From contig LSSK01001763.1 of NCBI GenBank assembly GCA_001969505.1, positions 1-15,002 on the forward strand: a stretch of 15,002 bases of DNA. Direction: 5' to 3'. The translations under genes were made by a program, and so were the position numbers. This document shows positions 7,566-15,002 of this stretch, piece by piece (position 1 is the first letter of the stretch; every line of letters starts with the position of its first letter). The DNA is from Zancudomyces culisetae. Its lineage: Eukaryota > Kickxellomycota > Harpellomycetes > Harpellales > Legeriomycetaceae. A model generated the notes under the pieces. It searched no databases and was not told the DNA's origin. It saw only the letters and a program-made list of their open reading frames with translations.

Positions 7566-9734
7566 CTACATCACTACACCATGCCTAGTAAACAGCGAAA
7601 TCTTTTGGAGGGTCTGTCTATCATTTTTCCCAACCAAACAGGTTACTTTTCCAACTGAATTGAGTCGGCCAGTACGTCCACACCGATGCAAATAATTAAT
7701 AGCAGTTGTCGGATAGTCATACATAACTACATGGTCCACATGGGTTGTATCGATTCCACGCGAAGCCAAGTCCGTACATATCAGAACCTTTAACCTTCCT
7801 CCACCTTGCACAGCTCTGGAACCATTCTGTTCTTGTTTCTGATCTGTCGTGTTTTGGTTTCCGATAGTGCTGTTAAATGCTCGCACTACATTCCTTCGAC
7901 TAAGACTTCTTGCATCAAATGTGGGTTCTTTTAATGTATTCGGTTTGAAATCGGCTTTTTTACACAGCAAAAGAACGTTTGGGAATGTATTTTGTTCCAT
8001 AATTTTGTCGTACAACTTTACAGCACTGACTTTGGTATTACAAAATACCATTACGTTTGTGTTGCCATCTGTTTGACCAATCCTGCTACTGGCATTGTAG
8101 TAATCACTGATTGCTTGCTTCAGTGCGTTGAATTTAGAGCCCTGGAATTGAACTGTCACATCAATGTTGTTGACTCGTAAACGTTTGTTGATTTGATGCA
8201 GATATGGACTTGCTACAAACCTGATTTCGGGGTATATCTTTTCCAATTCAAGTTTTACTGATTTTGGAATTGTAGCTGATACAAATACAACACCAATCTC
8301 CTTACCAACACCACTACCACTACCACTACCACTACTACTTCCCTCACGATTACCTTTGTTATTTCTAATACCACCAGCACTACTATTGTCGAGTGCCTTT
8401 AGTTTTCCAAGAATTTGTAGCGTATCCTCCGTATGCCCTTGCTTATCATCCATCATTGTATCAGCCTCATCAATCACAATACTATCTATTTGACTAAGCA
8501 ACTCTTGTCCGCGTTTGGTTTTCAATTTTTCCTTGAAATCGTGTGGTGTTCCGACGACAACATCCAAATACCTGGCTTTTCTATCCTTGTCCTTGCTTTT
8601 GCCCTTGCCCTGTTCCATTTTTCCCTCAGCACTTACCTTTTTCTCATTCGCTTTAGGTTTCTTAAGTGCTGTCAAGTTTGGGTTCACATTTTGGTCATTT
8701 ATTAGTGAATCATAATATTCGTCTTCGTTCCGGAATTTATTTTTACCGCTTGCATCATTGCTCAACCCCCCAAATCCATCAAGATCAACCGAAACATTAC
8801 TAATGAGTTCCGCTTTGAATTTAATGGCATGGCACAATGATTTGCATACCTTTAGAGTTTGTGATGCCAACTCCTTTGTAGGTGTAATAATCATTATCTT
8901 GGGTTTATCTTCATCAAAGACTATCTTTGATTCACCATGGTTTTTTAATTCTATTTGCGATTGTTGTAGTTTGTCCTTCATATTCGACAACAATGGCAGT
9001 AAATATGCAAAAGTTTTTCCTGATCCTGTTTCTGCCGCAAGAAATAGTTGCGTTCCCTTACCTCCATTTCCATTTCCATTTCCAACACTATTTTTCTTGG
9101 CTTTTGTTTTATCACTTACAGTTGGTTCGGTATTTTTGATTCCCAACTTCAGAATTTCGGGTATACTTAGGGCTTGAATGATTGTCGGTTTAATGTTGTT
9201 TTCTGGTATTCCTTTATCCAAAAGTACCTGGTTTATGCTCTGACATACCAAGTCGTTTAACCCAAATTCTTCAAATTTATTACTTCTTAGCTCCTCAAGC
9301 CGGGCAACAACATTGCTCCTTTCACCACTGGCATTCAACAAATCTTTACCTTGCTCACTCACCGGATTCAGCAATTGAAACCGCGCAGGCGTGTAGCCCA
9401 TTTGCTTGACCAAACTCTTTTTGGTTTTTGCCGAGGTTTTAGTTATTCTCAATGGTCTTCTACCGCCATATCCACTATTACTATTACTATTACCATTGCT
9501 GTTACTGTTGCTGTTGCCACTATCTTTGGCTGCAGAGGACTGGGCTTTTGAGGTTGATGGTTTTGATGAACCAATACCCTTGAATTTCCTTTGGTCGTTA
9601 TTTTTGGGCCCGCCGGCATAGAGAGTTGCTGAGGTTTTAAGAGTTCGTGATATATTTTCATTATTGAGTAGGAGTACTCGATTCGCAAGCGTACTTGACG
9701 TACCTGTAGGCAAAAGCTGTCTAAATCTATACAT
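7566..9734 (-). CDS. MRH4: Mitochondrial DEAD-box RNA helicase Mrh4 (722 aa)
   Basis: Mrh4 is a mitochondrial matrix ATP-dependent RNA helicase needed for late assembly of the large mitoribosomal subunit in S. cerevisiae. The protein is encoded by one uninterrupted frame. The N-terminus MYRFRQLLPTGTSSTLANR is rich in Arg, Ser and Thr without acidic residues, as expected of a matrix targeting sequence. Motifs in order: Q-motif-like KPTIIQALSIPEIL, Walker A GSGKT (237-241), Ia PTKELA, Ib-region TPHDF, DEAD (422-425), SAT in motif III (VSATIP), motif IV VFCNTK, motif V CTDLASRGID, and motif VI HRCGRTGR (683-690). TPHDF replaces the usual TPGR, and PTKELA the usual PTRELA. At 722 residues it exceeds S. 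cerevisiae Mrh4 (561): an Asn-Ser-Gly tract follows the presequence, a Lys-rich insert separates Ia from Ib, and a Gly-Ser run lies between motifs II and III. It is divergent from MRP10. Confidence 0.9.
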   Translation of the reverse strand: MYRFRQLLPTGTSSTLANRVLLLNNENISRTLKTSATLYAGGPKNNDQRKFKGIGSSKPSTSKAQSSAAKDSGNSNSNSNGNSNSNSGYGGRRPLRITKTSAKTKKSLVKQMGYTPARFQLLNPVSEQGKDLLNASGERSNVVARLEELRSNKFEEFGLNDLVCQSINQVLLDKGIPENNIKPTIIQALSIPEILKLGIKNTEPTVSDKTKAKKNSVGNGNGNGGKGTQLFLAAETGSGKTFAYLLPLLSNMKDKLQQSQIELKNHGESKIVFDEDKPKIMIITPTKELASQTLKVCKSLCHAIKFKAELISNVSVDLDGFGGLSNDASGKNKFRNEDEYYDSLINDQNVNPNLTALKKPKANEKKVSAEGKMEQGKGKSKDKDRKARYLDVVVGTPHDFKEKLKTKRGQELLSQIDSIVIDEADTMMDDKQGHTEDTLQILGKLKALDNSSAGGIRNNKGNREGSSSGSGSGSGVGKEIGVVFVSATIPKSVKLELEKIYPEIRFVASPYLHQINKRLRVNNIDVTVQFQGSKFNALKQAISDYYNASSRIGQTDGNTNVMVFCNTKVSAVKLYDKIMEQNTFPNVLLLCKKADFKPNTLKEPTFDARSLSRRNVVRAFNSTIGNQNTTDQKQEQNGSRAVQGGGRLKVLICTDLASRGIDTTHVDHVVMYDYPTTAINYLHRCGRTGRLNSVGKVTCLVGKNDRQTLQKISLFTRHGVVM
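8311..8334. repeat. (CCACTA)4 hexanucleotide repeat inside MRH4
   Basis: Four perfect hexamer units encode alternating Ser-Gly on the minus strand, in the loop between helicase motifs II and III. As the unit is a multiple of three, length changes stay in frame. A related trinucleotide-like tract encoding Asn-Ser-Gly lies at about 9470-9525 near the presequence. Confidence 0.85.
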
Positions 9735-10326
9735 TTTATCAATGTCTTTGTCTATGTTGTATCTATATTGTATCTATATTATACCTATATCTATATTTGT
9801 ATCTATGATTTTTATTATTTCCTTGTCATTGTCGCCAAGCTAATATTTATTAAAATTTTCCGAACACGATTATATTGAATCAAAAATACTATTTACAAAT
9901 TATTATTTAACCATCAACAAAAAAATTAAACCACCAAATCAAACATAAACCCTAGTCCCGAAAATATAAAGCTAGAAAAAAATTTTTTTTTCCTCCAACC
10001 TAATTTTCTCCATAATCAGAGTCCTTTTTCCTTTTTGCCTGAAAAAAAAGTGCAGAAGAAAATAATAACCCCAATATAATTATTTAGCAATGTAAAAAAA
10101 AAAATGATATCAGCAAATTGATAAAGTTGAAATTAAATCATAATAAATTAATAAATAAATAAAATAGTAAATATTCAAGTTGCAAAGACCTGTTAATCAG
10201 TTTTTTCTTTCTTTGTTTGTTTGTTTGTGCTCTTGAAAACTCCATTTCTTTGTTGAATACAATACAAATATCCTCATTATTCATTTTTGTTTATAATTTC
10301 AGGAAAAGACTACGGGTTAAGTAAAT
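9735..10326. other. Divergent promoter region between MRH4 and MRP10
   Basis: This 592-bp spacer separates two genes for mitochondrial translation. It holds a TATCTATA-type repeat next to the MRH4 start, an A7/T9 tract pair at 9976-9991, several poly(A) and AATA runs, and a (TTTG)4-like tract near 10211-10227. TTTATAATTTCAG followed by GAAAAG just before the MRP10 ATG looks like an intron acceptor, so a 5'-UTR intron is possible but no donor can be assigned. No coding sequence is seen. Confidence 0.6.
9757..9807. repeat. Degenerate TTGTATCTATA tandem repeat upstream of MRH4
   Basis: About four imperfect copies of an 11-12-bp unit (TTGTATCTATA and variants such as TACCTATATC) lie head to tail starting 23 bp upstream of the MRH4 start codon, in its promoter or 5' UTR. 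The unit is AT-rich and contains TATA-like text on the minus strand. Confidence 0.75.
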
Positions 10327-10762
10327 ATGTCTGCGAGCTTAAAGAGATTACGAGTTAATCCCAAAAAACAAATCGTGCCAATGCACTGCACGACCGAAAT
10401 GACGGCAGTTCTCAACTGTTGGTCTACGAGTGGGTCAATCGAAGATCCCCGATGTGCTACAACTGTCATGGAACTATTTAAATGTGTACAGAAACCAGTA
10501 AGTCTGATAAACCCATAATTATATAATTATATGCATTTATATTTGTTCTCGAATTTTAACTAGAAAAATGCAATATTCTTTTTTATTTAGTATTGATATT
10601 TTTTCTTGTATCAAATAAATATATAGTAGTAAAAACAAATATTAACAACCATGATGCTATCAAAAAAAAAATCCAAAATAGAAAGTTGCAAAGCCCCAGC
10701 CCACAAGTATCAACAATTACCTGAGGAAATTCCAATCAAAGGTGTTAGGCAAAAAGAAATGA
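10327..10762 (+). CDS. MRP10: Mitochondrial small-subunit ribosomal protein Mrp10 (mS37), twin CX9C (two exons, 83 aa)
   Basis: Mrp10 is a component of the mitochondrial small ribosomal subunit, imported through the Mia40 disulfide relay. Exon 1, 10327-10497, encodes 57 residues with a basic start (LKRLRVNPKKQI) and the twin CX9C motif: cysteines 21 and 31, then 43 and 53, each pair nine residues apart. Exon 2, 10682-10762, encodes KVAKPQPTSINNYLRKFQSK and a short Lys-rich end, then TGA; the INNYLRKF text matches the INYHLxRL tail of Mrp10 proteins, which is why I chose this acceptor. Length (83) is close to the 95 residues of S. cerevisiae Mrp10. Reading through the intron would give VSLINP and a stop, losing the conserved tail. 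The final 53 coding bases overlap the NUP133 coding end on the other strand. Confidence 0.85.
10498..10681 (+). other. MRP10 intron (184 nt, phase 0)
   Basis: The donor is AAACCA|GTAAGT and the acceptor AAAATAG|AAAGTTGC. ATTAAC at 10641-10646 is a branch-like sequence about 35 nt before the acceptor. A nearer acceptor, TTTTAACTAG at about 10563, has better branch spacing but leads to KNAIFFFI and a stop, not to the conserved tail. Confidence 0.75.
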
Positions 10763-13700
10763 AATCTACAAACAACCTATGGTTTAATAACGGTTTCAGC
10801 ACCACGAGTTGCGAGTTTATATCCTTGTTGAGTAGTATAGATAGATCATTAATATCAGTGCGATTGCCATCTCTGGTGGTTTTTTCATTTCCATTTACAG
10901 CTATGCTTTTTTCGATATCATTCTGGATAAAGAAGCTGTAGATTTGAGTAGGCGGGTTATAGTATTGTTTAAATAAAGATTTCTTTTGTAGAGTTGGTTT
11001 AAAGTACTCACAAACCCTGGATAGTGTAGAAACCGTATGGTATTTGGTGCCGCTGGTAAGGATTTTCTGGTCAGCATTGTTTGTAAAAAGCTTTAGCAGC
11101 GCATAGTTCATTAAATACTCGAATTGGCTCAGAGTCTTCATCCTAAAGTAGGCATCGGAATTCCTTTGGTGTGAGTTTACAGTGGTGGACAACAACAATT
11201 CGAGGGATAGAACAAACAGTGCTGATTTGTCAAGTATCAAGCCCATTATTGATGGTAGTTCGGGGTTACTGTCAGACAAAATTGGTGGCTCCAAGTTCAG
11301 CAAAAGCACAACTAATTTATCAACATCAATTATTTTGTGACCTTCCTTGACTTCTAAATACCACGAACTTAACTGCGAGTACAGGTTCGAGTCAGTCTTT
11401 TTCATTTTTATAGATATTAGTTCATCAAACGAATAATTGCCAAACATCTGACTCAGTTCGTAAAACAGCGTGTTGATGTTTATAATTGACGATTCTACAT
11501 TGATTTTGTTCAAACTACTCAGGCCTATACACACTCTTTGTGTATCAATATTTTTTGTCTTTGCAACAGCAGAGTAGTAGCAATCTTGCTCGTCAAAGAC
11601 AATCCACTTTAGGTCTGTAAGTTGAGGAACTGCTTGGTTAGCACTGATATAGTCCTCAATGCATCGCTTTACCATGTGGTTTTTGCTGTAGTTTCTACAA
11701 AATTTGAAAAACGAATAAAATTTGTTGTTGTTTTTGTAGTACTCCAATAGCTCAACAATAAATTCTTCCCCAAAATGCTCCATCAAAACTTCAATTTGCT
11801 TGTCGCTATCAATCACCTCTGTATTTGTAGTAATCGATATCAACGTTTTGTAGTCTCTGTTATCGCTGGCTATCTGTACCGCCATTTCTATGCTTCCTAA
11901 GACTACCATCACTTTAACATACTCCTGTTGGTTCTCATCTTTCATCATATATGCCATCTCTGTGTATACTCCCAACTGCTCCACAAGTTCTGCATGTGTT
12001 GGATCTACCGCCTTGCTGATAATCTTGCTCTTGCCCTCCGTAAACTCCTTACTAAAATCTTCTACCTCTCCATGTGTCAGTATCCCGCTAGCCTCAATTG
12101 CTGCCTTTACTTCCTCATCGTCGCCACTTCTCAACAACCCAAGAACCTTTACAAATATTTTTTTGATCAGTTTTCCAAATCCTATCCGTTTAATCCACCA
12201 CTTTTCCATTACGTTTGACTCCATCAAATATACTTTGGTCAGATATTCCTTGTTGTACTCCAATGCTGCTCCAATTATACCTATTATCGCATCATTCGTT
12301 TTCTTGATCTCCCCAAGATCATCCACACTATCAATTCGCTGCCCTATCTCCTCAAACATCACCAATACATCCTGCTGGCTGCACTGTTTTACTAGTTGAC
12401 TCTTACTTTCCTTTTCAATGTTATTCGTGTAATTTTCAAATTCCAATTGCAAAATCATCAACTCTGTGTTATTCAGCAACTCTGTTCTAACCTCAGTATC
12501 CTGTTTACTAATAATGTTTCCATTCAACTCGTACATATATTCATTATACTGTCCAACTAGCGTATGACTAAATTCTATTCTTTCTGTCAAACTCCCTTGA
12601 ATCGTCTCCCCTTTAACCAGCTCTGTAGATAATGCCAATACATCCCTCATAACTTTTTTACTTGCTTTGTACTGCGGCCTTTCGATCTCTATCGCTGTTT
12701 CCTTCTCTCTTCCTATCTCCTTTCTGTCGTATTTCATTCGAATCTCCATCTTTTCCCGCTCTTGTGCTTTTCCCTTAGACTTTCGGCTTTGGATTTTTAG
12801 TTTATATATTCCATTCTTCTCCGTAGCCCCAAACACTATCGTCTTAGATTTATCTATCCGACTTTGTCCCTTAATCTGTTCCTCCTTTCTAAGCATAACC
12901 AATATCTGATCTGCATCTGTGCAGCTACTTCCTTGTATTCCACACATATATATCTTTTTGTTACTCGTTATTATTATCTTTTTTTCCCTTTCTATCTCCA
13001 ATACACTCATGTCTCTAATCCTCTCATCTATAGGAACATCTGTTGCGACTATGTTCATCACCTCAGTGCTCATATCTTCTAATACCAACCTTTTAATTTT
13101 CAATTCTACCATCGCAAATGTGTCCATTTTTTTAAGTTTGCAAAGTATATATGCTTTCCGTTTCTTTGCCTGTCCGTTTTTTACCACCATCATATCTTTT
13201 ATCTCCTCAACTTCAAATCCTCCTTCTCTTTCTATTTGATATTTAAGTTCTACCTCCACCTCTACCTTTACCTCAATCTGTGTCCCTTCATTATCAATTT
13301 TCCATATATACATACTATCTTTGTTGTCTATTCCATACACCTCACACCCACTCTCATCCTCACCCTCACTCCCATACCCATACCCATTCTCGTTACCCTT
13401 CCTCCTAAAACACATCTTTTCATCATTTTCGATCCCTGTTACAAACTTCAATACCCCTCGCTTGCCTTCTTTTCCCACTAACCAGTTGAATCCGTTTATT
13501 GCCATCTCAACAATCAGTTCATTGCTGTCTACCACACCCTTAGTCTTTCTTTTCTCCAACACCCTCATTTTGTTTGCCTTTATTACTATTTGGTTGAGTG
13601 TATTTTCAAGCCTAAGCTTGTATATATTGCGATACTTTGTTATCACTAAATACTCAATAGGTGACAGCTTGACTAAGTCCAACACTTTATCTCCTCCAAT

Positions 13701-14204
13701 AAACTCTGATAACTCAATTTTCTGCCTTTCACACCTGATTCCATACCGAATTCTCTCCCAATAACTAACTACTCCGTCTAAGCTAACATGTATTACCCCA
13801 ATATCAATCTCTCTACTCTTGTATATTTCGTTAATATCTACAAGCTTCATTTTTCCAATTTCTTGGCTCTCCTCATGCCGAATTAAATACACCAGCTCCT
13901 CATTCCCTTCGTCATACATACACCCGCCTTCATTTTCGTACCATATATAACTTTCTCTTGCTGTTGATACGACATTAAATCCATATTTGCTTTGGAATTC
14001 CCATTCTGCATTTTCCATCTTGTTTTGAATCTGCCCAGGATAAAAACCTACAAAATCAACCCTATGGCTTTCCACGTCTAACACCTCCACGGGCCTCTCT
14101 CGCATTTCATTTCGTCTATCTACTAATATCTCTACACCCTGTTGCCTCGCTCTTTTAGTTGTTGTATTCCATATTTCACTTTTTCGCTTAATCATCTCGT
14201 TCAT
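10710..14204 (-). CDS. NUP133: Nucleoporin of the Nup133 family (1164 aa)
   Basis: Nup133 is an outer-ring scaffold subunit of the Nup84 (Y) complex of the nuclear pore. The single long frame is almost the length of S. cerevisiae Nup133 (1157). The N-terminal half has the beta-propeller pattern of the family: KYGFNVVSTARESYIWY (near residue 95), and GVIHVSLDGVVSYWERI, which matches the conserved 'GLxVVSxxGxxxYWE' blade. It is followed by many short beta-like segments to about residue 490. From about 530 the sequence is helical, as in the Nup133 alpha-solenoid, including EMAYMMKDENQQEYVKVM and a long Leu-rich region. A loop near 270-285 carries a Gly-Tyr-Gly-Tyr tract, and VKVEVEVELKYQ is another simple run. 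I see no signal peptide or membrane segment. It is convergent with MRP10 and its last 53 bases (stop included) overlap MRP10 exon 2; a spliced, different C-terminus (possible donor CAG|GTAATT near 10721) cannot be excluded. Confidence 0.8.
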   Translation of the reverse strand: MNEMIKRKSEIWNTTTKRARQQGVEILVDRRNEMRERPVEVLDVESHRVDFVGFYPGQIQNKMENAEWEFQSKYGFNVVSTARESYIWYENEGGCMYDEGNEELVYLIRHEESQEIGKMKLVDINEIYKSREIDIGVIHVSLDGVVSYWERIRYGIRCERQKIELSEFIGGDKVLDLVKLSPIEYLVITKYRNIYKLRLENTLNQIVIKANKMRVLEKRKTKGVVDSNELIVEMAINGFNWLVGKEGKRGVLKFVTGIENDEKMCFRRKGNENGYGYGSEGEDESGCEVYGIDNKDSMYIWKIDNEGTQIEVKVEVEVELKYQIEREGGFEVEEIKDMMVVKNGQAKKRKAYILCKLKKMDTFAMVELKIKRLVLEDMSTEVMNIVATDVPIDERIRDMSVLEIEREKKIIITSNKKIYMCGIQGSSCTDADQILVMLRKEEQIKGQSRIDKSKTIVFGATEKNGIYKLKIQSRKSKGKAQEREKMEIRMKYDRKEIGREKETAIEIERPQYKASKKVMRDVLALSTELVKGETIQGSLTERIEFSHTLVGQYNEYMYELNGNIISKQDTEVRTELLNNTELMILQLEFENYTNNIEKESKSQLVKQCSQQDVLVMFEEIGQRIDSVDDLGEIKKTNDAIIGIIGAALEYNKEYLTKVYLMESNVMEKWWIKRIGFGKLIKKIFVKVLGLLRSGDDEEVKAAIEASGILTHGEVEDFSKEFTEGKSKIISKAVDPTHAELVEQLGVYTEMAYMMKDENQQEYVKVMVVLGSIEMAVQIASDNRDYKTLISITTNTEVIDSDKQIEVLMEHFGEEFIVELLEYYKNNNKFYSFFKFCRNYSKNHMVKRCIEDYISANQAVPQLTDLKWIVFDEQDCYYSAVAKTKNIDTQRVCIGLSSLNKINVESSIININTLFYELSQMFGNYSFDELISIKMKKTDSNLYSQLSSWYLEVKEGHKIIDVDKLVVLLLNLEPPILSDSNPELPSIMGLILDKSALFVLSLELLLSTTVNSHQRNSDAYFRMKTLSQFEYLMNYALLKLFTNNADQKILTSGTKYHTVSTLSRVCEYFKPTLQKKSLFKQYYNPPTQIYSFFIQNDIEKSIAVNGNEKTTRDGNRTDINDLSILLNKDINSQLVVLKPLLNHRLFVDFISFCLTPLIGISSGNC

Positions 14205-14714
14205 TCAACACAATACTTTTCTATAAATATGTCCCTGCACCGTTTCGTATTTCGTTTTTGTTATTAAAGTTCGTCTACCTCTATTTTTACGCGTAATAAA
14301 TGTTTGTAGTCTGCATTTAGTCAATTAAAGTTGAAGAATGACTGTTCGTATGCTTTATATGTTTGTCTGATTCTTGTTTATTATTATTTATTCAGGCTAT
14401 ATTTGTTTATACTTTTTCTAAATGATGAAATTTTTTTTTTCGGTTTTACTCGTTTCTGTTAATTTTTTTTTTTGTACTGTGATTTATTCAAGTATGCCAG
14501 AATTAAATTAATCAAAAGAATTATTGTGCGTTTATTAATCTCCACCTAATTAGCTATTTAAAAATAATGAATGTTCAAATTCTCCAAAATGAAAACACTT
14601 GTTCAAAAACTGTAATACTATTTAAATAAGCTCTAAACAACCTTGTCCATCTTGTGTATAATTATTCAAAACTTCTTATACTTTTTGTTTTTCTAACGTT
14701 AAGGCATTTACAAG
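14205..14714. other. Divergent promoter region between NUP133 and the DSC2-like gene
   Basis: This 510-bp spacer has two long T runs (near 14430 and 14465) and TATAAATA near 14222, which is too close to the NUP133 start to act as a normal TATA box. No open frame of note, RNA gene or repeat is seen. Confidence 0.6.
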
Positions 14715-15002
14715 ATGAACGGTAAGCTTCTAATTTCCCACATTTTCTGCATTTCTTTTTGTTATTTTCTCATTTATACATGTCCAATTCTATAGGCCTT
14801 GTTGGATCTCCGTTTACCAAGTTTTTAATGGTATCTCTTGGTGCAAACTCCATTCTCACCTCAATAATGGGTTGGAAACCTTATTTGGCGCTAAGGGCCG
14901 AACCACATTTACTACGAGATCACCAGGTAAAATTTAATACCATCAAACTTTTGTTTTCAGCCCTACGTGGTGGGTGTCGAACAAGCTGATAGTATCAATA
15001 TA
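14715..15002 (+). CDS. DSC2: DSC2/UBAC2-like rhomboid-fold membrane protein, N-terminus (runs off right edge)
   Basis: Dsc2-type proteins are rhomboid-like, multi-pass subunits of the Dsc (Golgi/endosomal) ubiquitin ligase, usually with a C-terminal UBA domain. Exon 1 is tiny: 14715-14721, ATG AAC G. Exon 2 is 14796-14926, giving 46 residues beginning MNGLVGSPFTKFLMVSLG and ending LRDHQ. Residues 8-28 form a likely first membrane segment (FLMVSLGANSILTSIM). The pattern 'PxTKxLM..., then WKPYLALxxxPHLLRDHQ' matches the family, where the next text is usually Q-F/Y-W-R-L. A donor GTAAAA follows CACCAG at 14927, exactly where that motif should continue, so the next exon starts at or beyond the right edge. 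An acceptor after TTTTCAG at 14960 would leave a 34-nt intron and lead to PYVVGVEQADSINI, which does not fit the family. The UBA domain is not in view, so the assignment rests on 46 residues. Confidence 0.55.
14722..14795 (+). other. DSC2-like gene intron 1 (74 nt, phase 1)
   Basis: The donor AACG|GTAAGC and acceptor TTCTATAG|GCCTTG form a GGC glycine codon. The first exon holds only seven coding bases. TCCAATTC precedes the acceptor and is pyrimidine-rich; no clear branch consensus is seen. Confidence 0.65.

Noticed and set aside
10327-10518. MRP10 as a 63-residue single-exon protein
   Set aside because: The end VSLINP reads through a perfect GTAAGT donor and lacks the conserved basic tail, which is found in frame at 10682-10762.
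10564-10590. Closer MRP10 acceptor after TTTTAACTAG
   Set aside because: It has good branch spacing, but the exon encodes KNAIFFFI then stop, unlike any Mrp10 tail. It may represent a minor or unproductive splice form.
11890-12399. Plus-strand open frame (169 codons) opposite NUP133
   Set aside because: Mirror frame of the helical domain; composition is that of antisense reading and no family is recognised.
14927-14960. A 34-nt intron in the DSC2-like gene ending at TTTTCAG
   Set aside because: Much shorter than the other introns here (74-185 nt), and the downstream residues do not fit the family; a later acceptor is more likely.
1-15002. tRNA, rRNA, transposon, viral, CRISPR or centromere-like content
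   Set aside because: No B-box consensus, long terminal or inverted repeats, transposase or reverse transcriptase motifs, or regularly spaced repeats were seen; the genes are conserved eukaryotic ones in normal arrangement, so I do not see a new multi-gene system.

Overview
This window is ordinary nuclear chromosomal DNA from an AT-rich, intron-rich ascomycete yeast. It carries seven protein genes, all recognisable as conserved eukaryotic housekeeping factors. I found no mobile element, virus-like gene, tRNA, rRNA or CRISPR array. Within VPS34, CTG codons fall at positions where the family has Leu or another aliphatic residue, so CTG is most likely read as leucine. That argues against the CUG-Ser (Candida/Lodderomyces) clade. 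Donor sites vary (GTAAGT, GTAAGC, GTAAGG, GTAAGA, GTAATT, GTTAGA, GTAAAA) and one gene has five introns, unlike the intron-poor genomes with a uniform GTATGT donor typical of Saccharomyces relatives. An early-branching budding yeast or another ascomycete yeast fits best; I cannot name the species.

Layout from left to right: (1) the 5' end of a TFIIS-like gene (DST1) on the minus strand, running off the left edge, with two small exons visible; (2) a 1.5-kb divergent intergenic region holding two small tandem repeats; (3) TWF1 (twinfilin) on the plus strand, one intron; (4) VPS34 (class III PI 3-kinase) on the minus strand, convergent with TWF1 and only 57 bp from it. Its continuous 3' ORF lacks the N-terminal C2 domain, which I recovered from five upstream exons for a 984-residue protein; (5) MRH4 (mitochondrial DEAD-box helicase) on the minus strand, intronless; (6) MRP10 (mitochondrial small-subunit twin CX9C protein) on the plus strand, one intron, divergent from MRH4; (7) a NUP133-family nucleoporin on the minus strand, whose 3' coding end overlaps the last MRP10 exon by 53 bp; (8) the 5' end of a DSC2-like rhomboid/UBA membrane protein on the plus strand, running off the right edge.

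The genes do not form one pathway. The only functional pairing is MRH4 and MRP10: a helicase for the large mitochondrial ribosomal subunit and a protein of the small one, sharing a divergent promoter. A recurring trait is expansion of simple dipeptide tracts (Gly-X, Asn-Ser, Glu-Gln, Val-Asp) from short DNA repeats in loops of four proteins (TWF1, VPS34, MRH4, NUP133), which makes TWF1, VPS34 and MRH4 longer than their S. cerevisiae counterparts. The features most worth checking are the split VPS34 gene, its DYG in place of the usual DFG motif, the MRP10/NUP133 coding overlap, and the CTG decoding.
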